Assembly (NCBI GenBank): GCA_017507285.1
Contig: JAFWBF010000002.1
Location: forward strand, 1-13,606
Direction of reading: 5' to 3'
Origin: Bacteroidales bacterium
Lineage (GTDB): Bacteria > Bacteroidota > Bacteroidia > Bacteroidales > P3
Length of the DNA: 13,606 nucleotides
A program made the position numbers and the translations under genes. The notes beneath the pieces are model-generated. The model had not been told where the DNA came from, did no database searches, and saw only the letters and a program-made list of their open reading frames with translations. Positions 7,245-13,400 of this stretch are shown piece by piece (the first letter of the stretch is position 1; each line of letters begins with the position of its first letter).

Positions 7245-7796
7245 ATGACAGAAGAAATCATTATAGCCGGATTTGGAGGACAAGGAGTTCTTTCTATGGG
7301 AAAAATCCTTGCCTACAGTGGCGTTATGCAAGATAAAGAAGTAAGTTGGATGCCTTCTTACGGTCCTGAAATGCGTGGTGGTACAGCCAACGTATCTGTT
7401 ATCATCAGTGACGAACGTATCAGCTCGCCTATCATCAACCAATTTGATACTGCTATCATCCTTAACCAACAATCGTTGGATAAATTTGAAAGCAGCGTAA
7501 AACCCGGTGGTGTGTTGCTTTACGACCCAAATGGTATCACTCACGAACCTACTCGTAAAGACATCAACATCTACAAGGTGGCAGCAGCCGAAAAAGCAGC
7601 TGAACTAGGCATGGCTAAAGTTTTCAACATGATTATTCTTGGAGCTTTCCTTCAAGTTAAACCTGTTGTAACAGAAGAGTTTATTGAAAAAGGATTGCAA
7701 AAATCTCTTCCTGAACGTCACCACAAGCTAATTCCTGAAAACCTTAAAGCTGTTCAAACAGGAAAAGAACTTGTAGAAGCTGTTCAAAAATTGTAG
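7245..7796 (+). CDS. 2-oxoacid:ferredoxin oxidoreductase, gamma subunit
   Basis: A 183-residue gamma subunit. The N-terminal glycine-rich IIAGFGGQGVLSMGK and the family stretch SYGPEMRGGTANVSV (about residues 43-57) identify the POR gamma domain, which helps bind CoA in structurally characterised relatives. It is the last gene of the four-subunit operon and is followed after ~30 bp by a strong hairpin terminator. All four subunits are present and uninterrupted, so the complex should be functional. Codon use in the operon is noticeably richer in C-ending codons than in the flanking minus-strand genes, consistent with high expression. Confidence 0.92.
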   Translation: MTEEIIIAGFGGQGVLSMGKILAYSGVMQDKEVSWMPSYGPEMRGGTANVSVIISDERISSPIINQFDTAIILNQQSLDKFESSVKPGGVLLYDPNGITHEPTRKDINIYKVAAAEKAAELGMAKVFNMIILGAFLQVKPVVTEEFIEKGLQKSLPERHHKLIPENLKAVQTGKELVEAVQKL

Positions 7797-7827
7797 ATTT
7801 GGACAATATTATATTATGTTTATAGAG

Positions 7828-7861
7828 AGTCAGATCCCGATTTCGGGGTCTGGCTTTTTTA
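7828..7861 (+). terminator. intrinsic terminator of the oxidoreductase operon
   Basis: AGTCAGATCCCG (7828-7839) pairs with CGGGGTCTGGCT (7844-7855) across an ATTT loop, 12 bp with two G-U pairs, followed by a T-run. The G-U pairs work in the plus-strand transcript, matching the direction of the operon. Confidence 0.9.
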
Positions 7862-8195
7862 TTTCTCGTAGTGATGTGCAATTTTCATCATTCAAATGCT
7901 ATTTGGATTGATGGGGGGTATTTTGCATCATATTATTGATTGGAGTTATCAGAGGGGATAGATGGTTGTATATAGTGTAAATTATTGTAAACCTTGTTGT
8001 TGTGCTGATGTCTGGTAAATGTGTGATATGTAAGGGTAAAAAATGCCAAAAAGGCACATGTCAAAGACGAAAAATGCCCAAAATATATCAGAAAAGGAAT
8101 TTTAGAGTTTGTATCTAAAATATTGATATATAATAGTGTGATAAGAGAGATATAAAAATATTTGAAAAAGTATTTGTAGATTCAAATAATAATCG
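7862..8195. other. gene-free spacer upstream of rpmG
   Basis: About 330 bases without a gene. I looked here for rpmB (L28), which commonly precedes rpmG in this phylum, and found no trace. There is a 12-bp hairpin with one bulge (7886-7897 with 7901-7913, loop GCT) and a small TGCC/GGCA hairpin near 8043-8055. Neither has a T-run, and I assign no function. AT-rich sequence leads into the rpmG promoter. Confidence 0.6.
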
Positions 8196-8203
8196 TATCT
8201 TTG
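8173..8203 (+). promoter_or_regulatory. promoter of rpmG
   Basis: TTTG at 8173-8176 and TATCTTTG at 8196-8203 are separated by 19 bp, a near-ideal Bacteroidota housekeeping promoter. The expected leader to the ATG at 8225 is short, about 15 nt. Confidence 0.8.
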
Positions 8204-8224
8204 CAAAATAAAATAGGAATAGAA

Positions 8225-8413
8225 ATGGCAAAGAAAACTAAGGATGCAAGAGTGCAAGTTATATTGGAATGCACTGAACAAAAAGCAAGTGGAATGCCCG
8301 GTATGTCGAGATATGTAACAACAAAGAACAAGAAGAATACTCCGGGTCGTATGGAGTTGAAGAAATATAACCCCATATTGAAGAAAGTAACAGTACATAA
8401 AGAAATAAAATAG
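8225..8413 (+). CDS. rpmG: 50S ribosomal protein L33 (bL33)
   Basis: A 62-residue basic protein of the large ribosomal subunit. VQVILECTE near the start, MSRYVTTKNKKNTPGRMELKKYNP and the closing KKVTVHKEIK match Bacteroidota L33. Only one cysteine is present, so this is the zinc-independent form lacking the CxxC pairs. The ATG at 8225 is preferred over the in-frame upstream codon at 8201, because that codon lies inside the -7 element. The DUF4295 gene follows after 9 bp. Confidence 0.95.
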   Translation: MAKKTKDARVQVILECTEQKASGMPGMSRYVTTKNKKNTPGRMELKKYNPILKKVTVHKEIK

Positions 8414-8422
8414 TAAAGAGAT

Positions 8423-8578
8423 ATGGCAAAGAAAGCAGTTGCAACATTGAGAATTGGAGAAGCGAAGAAGTACGCAAAAATTATAAAGACAGAACGTTCT
8501 CCGAAAACAGGGGCTTACGTATTTAAAGAGATTATAGTTCCTGATGATATGGTAAAGGATACTCTAACTAAAAAATAA
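8423..8578 (+). CDS. DUF4295 family ribosome-associated protein (probably bL38)
   Basis: A 51-residue, very basic protein beginning MAKKAVATLRIGEAKKYAKI and ending KDTLTKK. Genes of this family sit directly after rpmG and before ftsY throughout Bacteroidota. From memory, the family was identified as a phylum-specific large-subunit protein, bL38, in a Flavobacterium ribosome structure; I cannot check this here. It starts 9 bp after the L33 stop, so the two are co-transcribed. A hairpin terminator begins 24 bp downstream. The ORF is complete: ATG at 8423, TAA at 8576-8578. Confidence 0.88.
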   Translation: MAKKAVATLRIGEAKKYAKIIKTERSPKTGAYVFKEIIVPDDMVKDTLTKK

Positions 8579-8601
8579 TTTTTTTCATACGCTTTTGTTT
8601 T

Positions 8602-8629
8602 TACCCCCAATCCCTGGGGGTATTTTTTT
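8602..8629 (+). terminator. intrinsic terminator after the rpmG-DUF4295 unit
   Basis: TACCCCCA (8602-8609) pairs with TGGGGGTA (8615-8622) across the loop ATCCC, 8 bp, followed by a run of seven Ts. It separates the ribosomal-protein transcript from ftsY. Confidence 0.9.
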
Positions 8630-8737
8630 GTGCCTAAGTATACAATGTTGCATTGCTATGGGCTTATATGCCAGGAATCAACGACTATTACACGGCATAA
8701 TAGGGATAATGATAAAAAGAAGCACGGAAAAAATAAA

Positions 8738-8769
8738 TTTGCATATGTCGAAAAAAATGTGTAATTTCG
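8738..8769 (+). promoter_or_regulatory. probable promoter of ftsY-rimO
   Basis: TTTG at 8738-8741 and TAATTTCG at 8762-8769 are separated by 20 bp. The -7 element differs from TAnnTTTG at one position. It lies after the upstream terminator and 27 bp before the ftsY ATG, so a separate transcript is expected. Confidence 0.5.
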
Positions 8770-8796
8770 CATCGTAATTTATAACACCAAAATATT

Positions 8797-9747
8797 ATGG
8801 GATTTTTTTCATTCTTCACCAAGGAAAAGAAGGAGACCCTCGACAAGGGGTTGTCCAAAACTAAGGAGAATATATTCTCCAAAATATCAAAAACATTAGT
8901 GGGTAAATCCACTGTAGATGATGATGTGCTCGACCAATTGGAAGAAATACTTATATCGGCTGATGTGGGAGTAGCTACAACATTAAAGATTATTGCCCGT
9001 TTACAAGAGCGAGTGCAGCGTGATAAATATTTAGGCACTAATGAGCTAAACAGTATTTTGAAAGAAGAAATTGCTGCATTGCTTACAGAACATAATGCCG
9101 ATGAGCATGACGATTTTTCGTTTGAAACACCTCATAAACCATACGTGATAATGGTGGTAGGTGTAAACGGGGTGGGCAAAACCACTACAATTGGCAAATT
9201 GGCATACCAGTTTAAACAGGCAGGTAAGAGCGTTATGCTTGGTGCCTCCGACACTTTTCGTGCTGCAGCTGTTGACCAACTTACTATCTGGTCTGAAAGG
9301 GTAGGGGTGCCTATAGTATCGCAAGGAATGAATACCGATCCGGCATCGGTGGCATTTGACACATTAAAGTCGGCGGTGGCAAAGAATATTGATGTAGTGC
9401 TTATTGATACTGCAGGACGATTGCACAACAAAGTTGGATTGATGAACGAATTATCCAAGATAAAGAAGGTGATGCAAAAGGTTATACCCGATGCTCCTCA
9501 CGAAGTATTGTTGGTGTTAGATGCTTCGACAGGGCAGAATGCAATCGAACAAGCCAAGCAGTTTACCGAGGCAACAGATGTCAACGCACTTGCTCTTACC
9601 AAACTTGATGGTACTGCAAAAGGAGGGGTAATAATAGGTATATCAGACCAATTTAAAGTGCCGGTACGATATATAGGTTTGGGCGAGCAAATGACAGACC
9701 TTCAGATATTCAATTCAAAGGCTTTTGTAGATAGCCTATTTGAATAG
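8797..9747 (+). CDS. ftsY: signal recognition particle receptor FtsY
   Basis: A 316-residue SRP-receptor GTPase that docks ribosome-SRP complexes at the inner membrane for co-translational insertion. The N domain (helical, residues ~15-105) is followed by the G domain with all GTPase motifs: GVNGVGKTT (122-130), DTFRAAA (152-158), DTAGR (204-208), TKLDG (268-272), and the closing GLGEQMTDLQIF typical of FtsY. The long acidic A domain of E. coli FtsY is absent and replaced by a short hydrophobic/basic start, MGFFSFFTKEKK, which could act as the membrane-contacting helix. That short form is usual in this phylum. rimO follows after 35 bp on the same strand. Confidence 0.97.
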   Translation: MGFFSFFTKEKKETLDKGLSKTKENIFSKISKTLVGKSTVDDDVLDQLEEILISADVGVATTLKIIARLQERVQRDKYLGTNELNSILKEEIAALLTEHNADEHDDFSFETPHKPYVIMVVGVNGVGKTTTIGKLAYQFKQAGKSVMLGASDTFRAAAVDQLTIWSERVGVPIVSQGMNTDPASVAFDTLKSAVAKNIDVVLIDTAGRLHNKVGLMNELSKIKKVMQKVIPDAPHEVLLVLDASTGQNAIEQAKQFTEATDVNALALTKLDGTAKGGVIIGISDQFKVPVRYIGLGEQMTDLQIFNSKAFVDSLFE

Positions 9748-9782
9748 TGTGATATTCACTACAATTATTATACTTCGTGTCT

Positions 9783-11075
9783 ATGAAGAAGATAAACATA
9801 GTAACCCTCGGGTGTTCCAAAAATACTGTAGATTCCGAAAATATAGCCGGACATTTACAAAAGGCCGGTTTTGCTGTAAGGTTTGATGACAGCAAGAATG
9901 TTTCCGATATAGTGGTGATAAACACCTGTGGTTTTATTGGCGATGCCAAAGAGGAATCGATAGCTGCAATATTGGAATATGCCGAGCTGAAACGTCGAAA
10001 GAAAAATCCCAAAAAGATAATAGTATGTGGGTGCTTGTCGCAACGCTATGCTGATGAGTTGCAAGCCGAAATACCCGAAGTAGATGCTTTTTATGGTGTG
10101 AATGATTGGAACGAATTGCTCAGCAATATAATAGAAGACTATTCGGATGATGATTTTACATCCCGCCGTATGCTTAGTACCCCATCGCACTATGCTTTTT
10201 TGAAGATAGCAGAGGGGTGCAATCGCAGTTGCTCTTATTGTGCTATACCTCTTATACGAGGCAAGTTTGTCTCACGGCCTATTGACTCCCTTGTGCAGGA
10301 GGCAAAGCAGTTGGTGGCCGATGGTGCCAAAGAGCTACTGATAATAGCTCAGGATACCACATATTACGGTATGGATATATATGGCAAACGCTGTTTGGCA
10401 GAATTGTTGGAACGATTGGCCACAGAGTCGGGTGCCAAATGGATACGCCTCCACTACACCTTTCCCTCATCCTTTCCTGACGATGTTATAGAGGTTATGA
10501 AAAAATACGATTGTATTTGTAATTATATAGACATACCGCTTCAGCATATAAGTACAGACGTGCTTACCTCAATGAAACGTGGCATAGATCGTGAGGGTAC
10601 TTTGAAGCTTATGCAGATGTTTAGAGAAAAGCTGCCTGATGTGGCAATACGCACTGCTCTTATAGTAGGGTATCCCAACGAAACAGAGGACGACTTTGAG
10701 CAACTGAAAGACTTTGTAAAAGATATGTGTTTCGACCGTTTGGGTGTGTTCCGCTATTCGCCTGAAGAAGGAACACCATCGTTTTTGTTGGGTGATACGG
10801 TGCCCGACGATGAAAAACAACGTCGTATGGACGAGATAATGGAACTGCAAGAAATAATATCTGTCGAGAAGAATACCGAGAAAATAGGCAAAGAATATAT
10901 GGTGCTTATTGATAGGATGGAGGGCGACTTTTGGGTTGGCCGTACCGAATACGATTCGCCTGAGATAGATAATGAGGTTCTTATAACTACCAATAAGCGA
11001 CTGAAGGTAGGCGAATTTTACAAGGTGAGGATAACAGAGGCTATGGAATACGACCTTATGGCCGAACTTGTTTGA
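9783..11075 (+). CDS. rimO: ribosomal protein S12 methylthiotransferase RimO
   Basis: A 430-residue radical SAM enzyme that methylthiolates the conserved aspartate of ribosomal protein S12. The N-terminal MTTase domain has its three cluster cysteines in LGCSKN (C11), INTCGF (C49) and CGCLSQRY (C84). The radical SAM cluster motif is C146-NRS-C150-SY-C153. RGKFVSRP and the C-terminal TRAM domain with GRTEYDSPEIDNEV mark it as RimO rather than MiaB. A GTG two codons upstream (9777) is in frame, but the ATG gives the standard MKKINIVTLGCSKN start. It is downstream of ftsY with no terminator between, so the two are probably co-transcribed. Confidence 0.96.
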   Translation: MKKINIVTLGCSKNTVDSENIAGHLQKAGFAVRFDDSKNVSDIVVINTCGFIGDAKEESIAAILEYAELKRRKKNPKKIIVCGCLSQRYADELQAEIPEVDAFYGVNDWNELLSNIIEDYSDDDFTSRRMLSTPSHYAFLKIAEGCNRSCSYCAIPLIRGKFVSRPIDSLVQEAKQLVADGAKELLIIAQDTTYYGMDIYGKRCLAELLERLATESGAKWIRLHYTFPSSFPDDVIEVMKKYDCICNYIDIPLQHISTDVLTSMKRGIDREGTLKLMQMFREKLPDVAIRTALIVGYPNETEDDFEQLKDFVKDMCFDRLGVFRYSPEEGTPSFLLGDTVPDDEKQRRMDEIMELQEIISVEKNTEKIGKEYMVLIDRMEGDFWVGRTEYDSPEIDNEVLITTNKRLKVGEFYKVRITEAMEYDLMAELV

Positions 11076-11085
11076 TAGTTATAAC

Positions 11086-11127
11086 AAAAATACCGCCAAC
11101 GCATTCCGTTGGCGGTATTTTTGTTTT
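11086..11127. terminator. bidirectional terminator between rimO and the convergent lipoprotein gene
   Basis: TACCGCCAACG (11091-11101) pairs perfectly with CGTTGGCGGTA (11107-11117) across the loop CATTC. It is flanked by A5 on the left and T5 on the right, so it reads as an intrinsic terminator on both strands. It starts 11 bp after the rimO stop and lies just beyond the minus-strand gene that ends at 11142. Confidence 0.93.
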
Positions 11128-11141
11128 TGTTATTAATGATG

Positions 11142-11711
11142 TTATAATTTCTTTTCCAAAGTAATGTAATTGGGGTATTGAACCTTTTGCTGTCCGATGT
11201 AAACCGACGGCTTAACCTTGATGGCTATACGAGATGATGTGGCATCGGTTTTGGAAAAACTATTGATAAAGTTCTTCAACGTTTCGATGTTTCCCGACGA
11301 GAATAGCTTATAAATATCTGTGTTTATTGCCAGCGGCATAGTAATGTTGGAGTTGGCCGGAATACTATATTTTTGATTAACAGCACCCGATACAAAGTCT
11401 TTACCATCAATGGCACATATCCAATCCAAGCTGTTGATAGCAGCTTTTTGTTGTGATGGGTTTTGGATTCCTACATTTACATTCAAGTCCAAAGGAATCT
11501 TTTTACTGGCTATGGCAGCTGTAAGTTTTACAATATCAGATGCCGATAGGTTCTTGATATTCTTGATTTTTACTCCGGCTATAGCCACATCTTGTACATT
11601 TTTTAAACTAAACTTGCAGTTTTGTAATGCGGCAGTTTGTTCGATTTGCGACCATATATCGCACGATACAAATAGGAACGATACTGCCAATAAACCAATA
11701 AATTTTTTCAT
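11142..11711 (-). CDS. lipoprotein with a LEA-type 2 (WHy-like) domain
   Basis: A 189-residue putative lipoprotein. The signal peptide MKKFIGLLAVSFLFVSC has its lipid-attachment cysteine at C17, though with Phe rather than Leu at -3. The mature part reads like a LEA-2/WHy beta-sandwich: the pattern NVGIQNPSQQKAAINSLDW, then an IDGK-DFVSG turn, then SIPANSNITMPLAI. That fold is found in desiccation- and hypersensitivity-related proteins and in many bacterial lipoproteins of unknown role. An in-frame ATG at 11789 would add 26 residues ahead of the signal peptide, but it lies upstream of the -7 element (11777-11784), so 11711 is the start. It is a single-gene unit convergent with rimO. Function unknown. 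Confidence 0.8.
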   Translation of the reverse strand: MKKFIGLLAVSFLFVSCDIWSQIEQTAALQNCKFSLKNVQDVAIAGVKIKNIKNLSASDIVKLTAAIASKKIPLDLNVNVGIQNPSQQKAAINSLDWICAIDGKDFVSGAVNQKYSIPANSNITMPLAINTDIYKLFSSGNIETLKNFINSFSKTDATSSRIAIKVKPSVYIGQQKVQYPNYITLEKKL

Positions 11712-11776
11712 GTGTATATCTATTAATAATTTATAAATAAGGGAATTATGTAACAATTCCCCATTCTTTCTATTTG

Positions 11777-11784
11777 CAAAGATA
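11777..11784 (-). promoter_or_regulatory. -7 promoter element of the lipoprotein gene
   Basis: On the minus strand TATCTTTG matches TAnnTTTG. The leader to the ATG at 11711 is roughly 60 nt. The nearest upstream TTTG (11809-11812) is 24 bp away, longer than usual, so the -33 element is uncertain. Confidence 0.65.
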
Positions 11785-11936
11785 CACAATATTTATGAGA
11801 TTGTGGTTCAAAGTGAAACCTAAAATAATGTTTCTTATTTCTAACGTATAGAAAAAGAGAGAAAAGCTTTTCCAGCAAAAGTAGCTAAAATCATAATTAT
11901 ATTGCTATTTAGAGGCTGATTATTTACACAAATGTC

Positions 11937-11981
11937 TGCAACAATACCCGGCTCTGAATTGTTGTAGTGCAATGTATTGCA
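11937..11981. promoter_or_regulatory. two adjacent inverted repeats upstream of the radical SAM gene
   Basis: TGCAACAAT (11937-11945) pairs with ATTGTTGTA (11958-11966) across 12 bases, 9 bp with one G-U. Two bases later comes TGCAATGTATTGCA (11968-11981), a dyad with a 2-base centre. Both lie 66-110 bp upstream of the -7 element at 12047. Operator sites or a small hairpin RNA are possible. No T-run follows. Confidence 0.3.
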
Positions 11982-12046
11982 ACTTCTGATGTAGACAAAG
12001 CAATATTTTTATATTTTATTTATGTATCGAATTGAGAAAAATAATG

Positions 12047-12054
12047 TACCTTTG
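12047..12054 (+). promoter_or_regulatory. -7 promoter element of the radical SAM gene
   Basis: TACCTTTG is an exact TAnnTTTG match, 21 bp before the ATG at 12076. No clear -33 TTG lies at the expected distance. The element falls inside the longer open frame that begins at 12022, which argues against that upstream start. Confidence 0.65.
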
Positions 12055-12075
12055 CAAAAAAAATATACAGATAAT

Positions 12076-12849
12076 ATGCTTTTTGAAAATACAATAATAG
12101 GACCTATCCACAGTCGCCGTTTGGGCAATTCGTTAGGCATAAACTTGCTACCGTTGAAACGTAAATTTTGTACCTACGACTGTATTTATTGCGAATGCGG
12201 ATGGAATAAAGAATCTATCGAAAATAAAATAGAACTTCCATCGTATGAGGATGTTCGTTGCCAATTGGAGAAACGTATTGCCGAACTTAAGGCCGAAGGT
12301 GCTGTGGTAGATTCGTTTACCTTTGCCGGCAATGGCGAACCTACGTTGCACCCCGATTTTCCAAAGGTGGTTGACCTAGTGGTAAAGATGCGAAACGAGC
12401 ACTATCCAAATGCCGTTATTACATTGCTAACCAATGCTACTCAGCTGTCGAGACCCGAAATATATGATGCTTTGATGAAGCTCGATAACCCGGTGCTGAA
12501 ACTTGATGCAGGTATGGCTGCAATGAGAAACAGTATCAATAAGCCCACTTCGGAGAAATATTCGTTTGACGAATTGGTAAACAACCTTGTACGTTTTGGT
12601 AGCAAAGGTATAATACAAACATTGCTTCTGCGTGGTACCAATGATGGAAAAATTATATCCAACGTTAGTGACGAAGACTTTGCTGAGTACATCAAAATAT
12701 TGAAAAAAATACGTCCAAAATACGTAATGTTGTATGCAATTGACCGTGCAACACCCGAAAAAGACCTCGAAAAACTGACTGTTGAGGAATTAGAAATATA
12801 TGCTCAAAAGATTAGGAATGAGGGTATTGATGTAAAAGTGTACGGATAA
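12076..12849 (+). CDS. radical SAM protein of the COG0731 (TYW1/Taw1-like) type
   Basis: A 257-residue radical SAM protein. The cluster motif is C32-TYD-C36-IY-C39, followed by ECGWNK. Further on come the SAM-binding 'FAGNGEPTLHPDF' motif and a strand-rich remainder typical of a partial TIM barrel. The N-terminal IIGPIHSRRLGNSLGINLLP is characteristic of COG0731, the group related to archaeal/eukaryal wyosine synthase. Bacteria do not make wyosine, so the substrate is unknown, and annotations as wyosine synthetase are homology labels only. I chose the ATG at 12076 because the TAnnTTTG element lies within the alternative 18-residue N-terminal extension. It appears to be a single-gene unit; no hairpin terminator is visible before the tRNA promoter. 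Confidence 0.85.
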   Translation: MLFENTIIGPIHSRRLGNSLGINLLPLKRKFCTYDCIYCECGWNKESIENKIELPSYEDVRCQLEKRIAELKAEGAVVDSFTFAGNGEPTLHPDFPKVVDLVVKMRNEHYPNAVITLLTNATQLSRPEIYDALMKLDNPVLKLDAGMAAMRNSINKPTSEKYSFDELVNNLVRFGSKGIIQTLLLRGTNDGKIISNVSDEDFAEYIKILKKIRPKYVMLYAIDRATPEKDLEKLTVEELEIYAQKIRNEGIDVKVYG

Positions 12850-12862
12850 AGTAAAAAAATAT

Positions 12863-12893
12863 TTGGTAGGTTCGAAAAAAAGTCGTACCTTTG
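12863..12893 (+). promoter_or_regulatory. promoter of tRNA-Cys
   Basis: TTG at 12863-12865 (within TTTGG) and TACCTTTG at 12886-12893 are separated by 20 bp, a good Bacteroidota promoter. The tRNA begins about 27 bp after the -7 element. Confidence 0.75.
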
Positions 12894-12919
12894 CAATCGC
12901 AAAACAGAGATAAAAAGAG

Positions 12920-12990
12920 GGTCTCTTGGCCGAGTGGCTAGGCGCCGGTCTGCAAAACCGTTTACTCCAGTTCGAATCTGGAAGAGACCT
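12920..12990 (+). tRNA. tRNA-Cys (anticodon GCA)
   Basis: A 71-base cloverleaf. The acceptor stem is GGTCTCT (12920-12926) with AGAGACC (12983-12989) and discriminator T at 12990, the expected U73 of tRNA-Cys. The D arm is GCC...GGC (12929-12943). The anticodon loop CTGCAAA (12950-12956) has GCA at 12952-12954. The T arm is TCCAG/CTGGA around TTCGAAT (12966-12982). The outermost anticodon-stem position is a C-T mismatch (12945/12961). CCA is not encoded. Own promoter and terminator flank it. Confidence 0.95.
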
Positions 12991-12993
12991 CTG

Positions 12994-13026
12994 AAAGCCG
13001 AAAGAAGTATTTCTTTCGGCTTTTTT
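12994..13026 (+). terminator. terminator of tRNA-Cys
   Basis: GCCGAAAGAA (12997-13006) pairs perfectly with TTCTTTCGGC (13011-13020) across GTAT, extended by AAA/TTT, with six Ts following. It starts 4 bases after the tRNA. Confidence 0.93.
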
Positions 13027-13163
13027 ATTTCCCATAAGTCCTGTTTGAATAGCTTTATCCTTCTGCATTTAAAAAAGAAATCATCCGCAATAATTCCAAA
13101 GCCCTACTGTAAAACTTATTTTTCCATACTATAAAACTTCTCGATATCAACTATAAAAGTATA

Positions 13164-13247
13164 TCCCAAGCCTTGGGACGAATATCCCAAGCCTTGAAAT
13201 ATTTATTCCAAAGTTTGAAATATATATCCCAAGGCTTGGGATATAAA
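13164..13247. repeat. 21-bp tandem palindromic repeat array, 4 units
   Basis: Units begin at 13164, 13185, 13206 and 13227, exactly 21 bp apart. Units 1 and 4 contain the perfect 15-base dyad TCCCAAGCCTTGGGA or its complement-centred form TCCCAAGGCTTGGGA. Unit 2 has lost the right arm, and unit 3 is diverged at both ends (TTCCAAAGTTTGAAA). Links are AT-rich (ATATA-like). The half-site TCCCAA/TTGGGA is shared with the 22-bp array at 388-497. The last unit ends about 40 bp upstream of the -7 element of the HU-like gene. Confidence 0.85.
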
Positions 13248-13287
13248 AATATAGTGGTGATAAACAATTTTTATAGTGGGTATACGT

Positions 13288-13295
13288 TACTTTTG
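13288..13295 (+). promoter_or_regulatory. -7 promoter element of the HU-like gene
   Basis: TACTTTTG matches TAnnTTTG. It lies 105 bp before the ATG at 13401, giving a leader of about 100 nt. No clear -33 TTG is seen, so activation from the adjacent repeat array is conceivable. Confidence 0.5.
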
Positions 13296-13400
13296 CAGTA
13301 GGGAAAACAAATAATAGCAGTATGGCTTTCCCTACCACACCGGCGTATAAACAACGAATTAAATATAATAATTTATTAACCAATATAATAGAAAGACGAT

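Larger units (their letters stand above)
13027..13400. other. gene-free spacer upstream of the HU-like gene
   Basis: No credible gene. A minus-strand open frame (13147-13407) exists only because the 21-bp array translates into a seven-residue repeat with no promoter or family resemblance. The spacer holds the palindromic array (13164-13247) and the promoter of the HU-like gene. About 13030-13160 shows nothing I can interpret. Confidence 0.65.

Noticed and set aside
7886..7913. Hairpin as a terminator or riboswitch
   Set aside because: No T-run follows, the true terminator of the operon is already at 7828-7861, and the next gene is about 310 bp away with its own promoter in between.
11712..11789. 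26-residue N-terminal extension of the lipoprotein
   Set aside because: It would place residues ahead of a good lipoprotein signal peptide, and it starts upstream of the minus-strand -7 element.
12022..12075. Upstream in-frame start for the radical SAM gene
   Set aside because: The -7 promoter element lies inside this stretch, and the residues it encodes (KNNVPLQKKYTDN) do not look like part of the family N-terminus.
12920..12990. Integration site of a mobile element at tRNA-Cys
   Set aside because: No direct copy of the tRNA 3' end is found elsewhere in the window, and no integrase or element genes are nearby.
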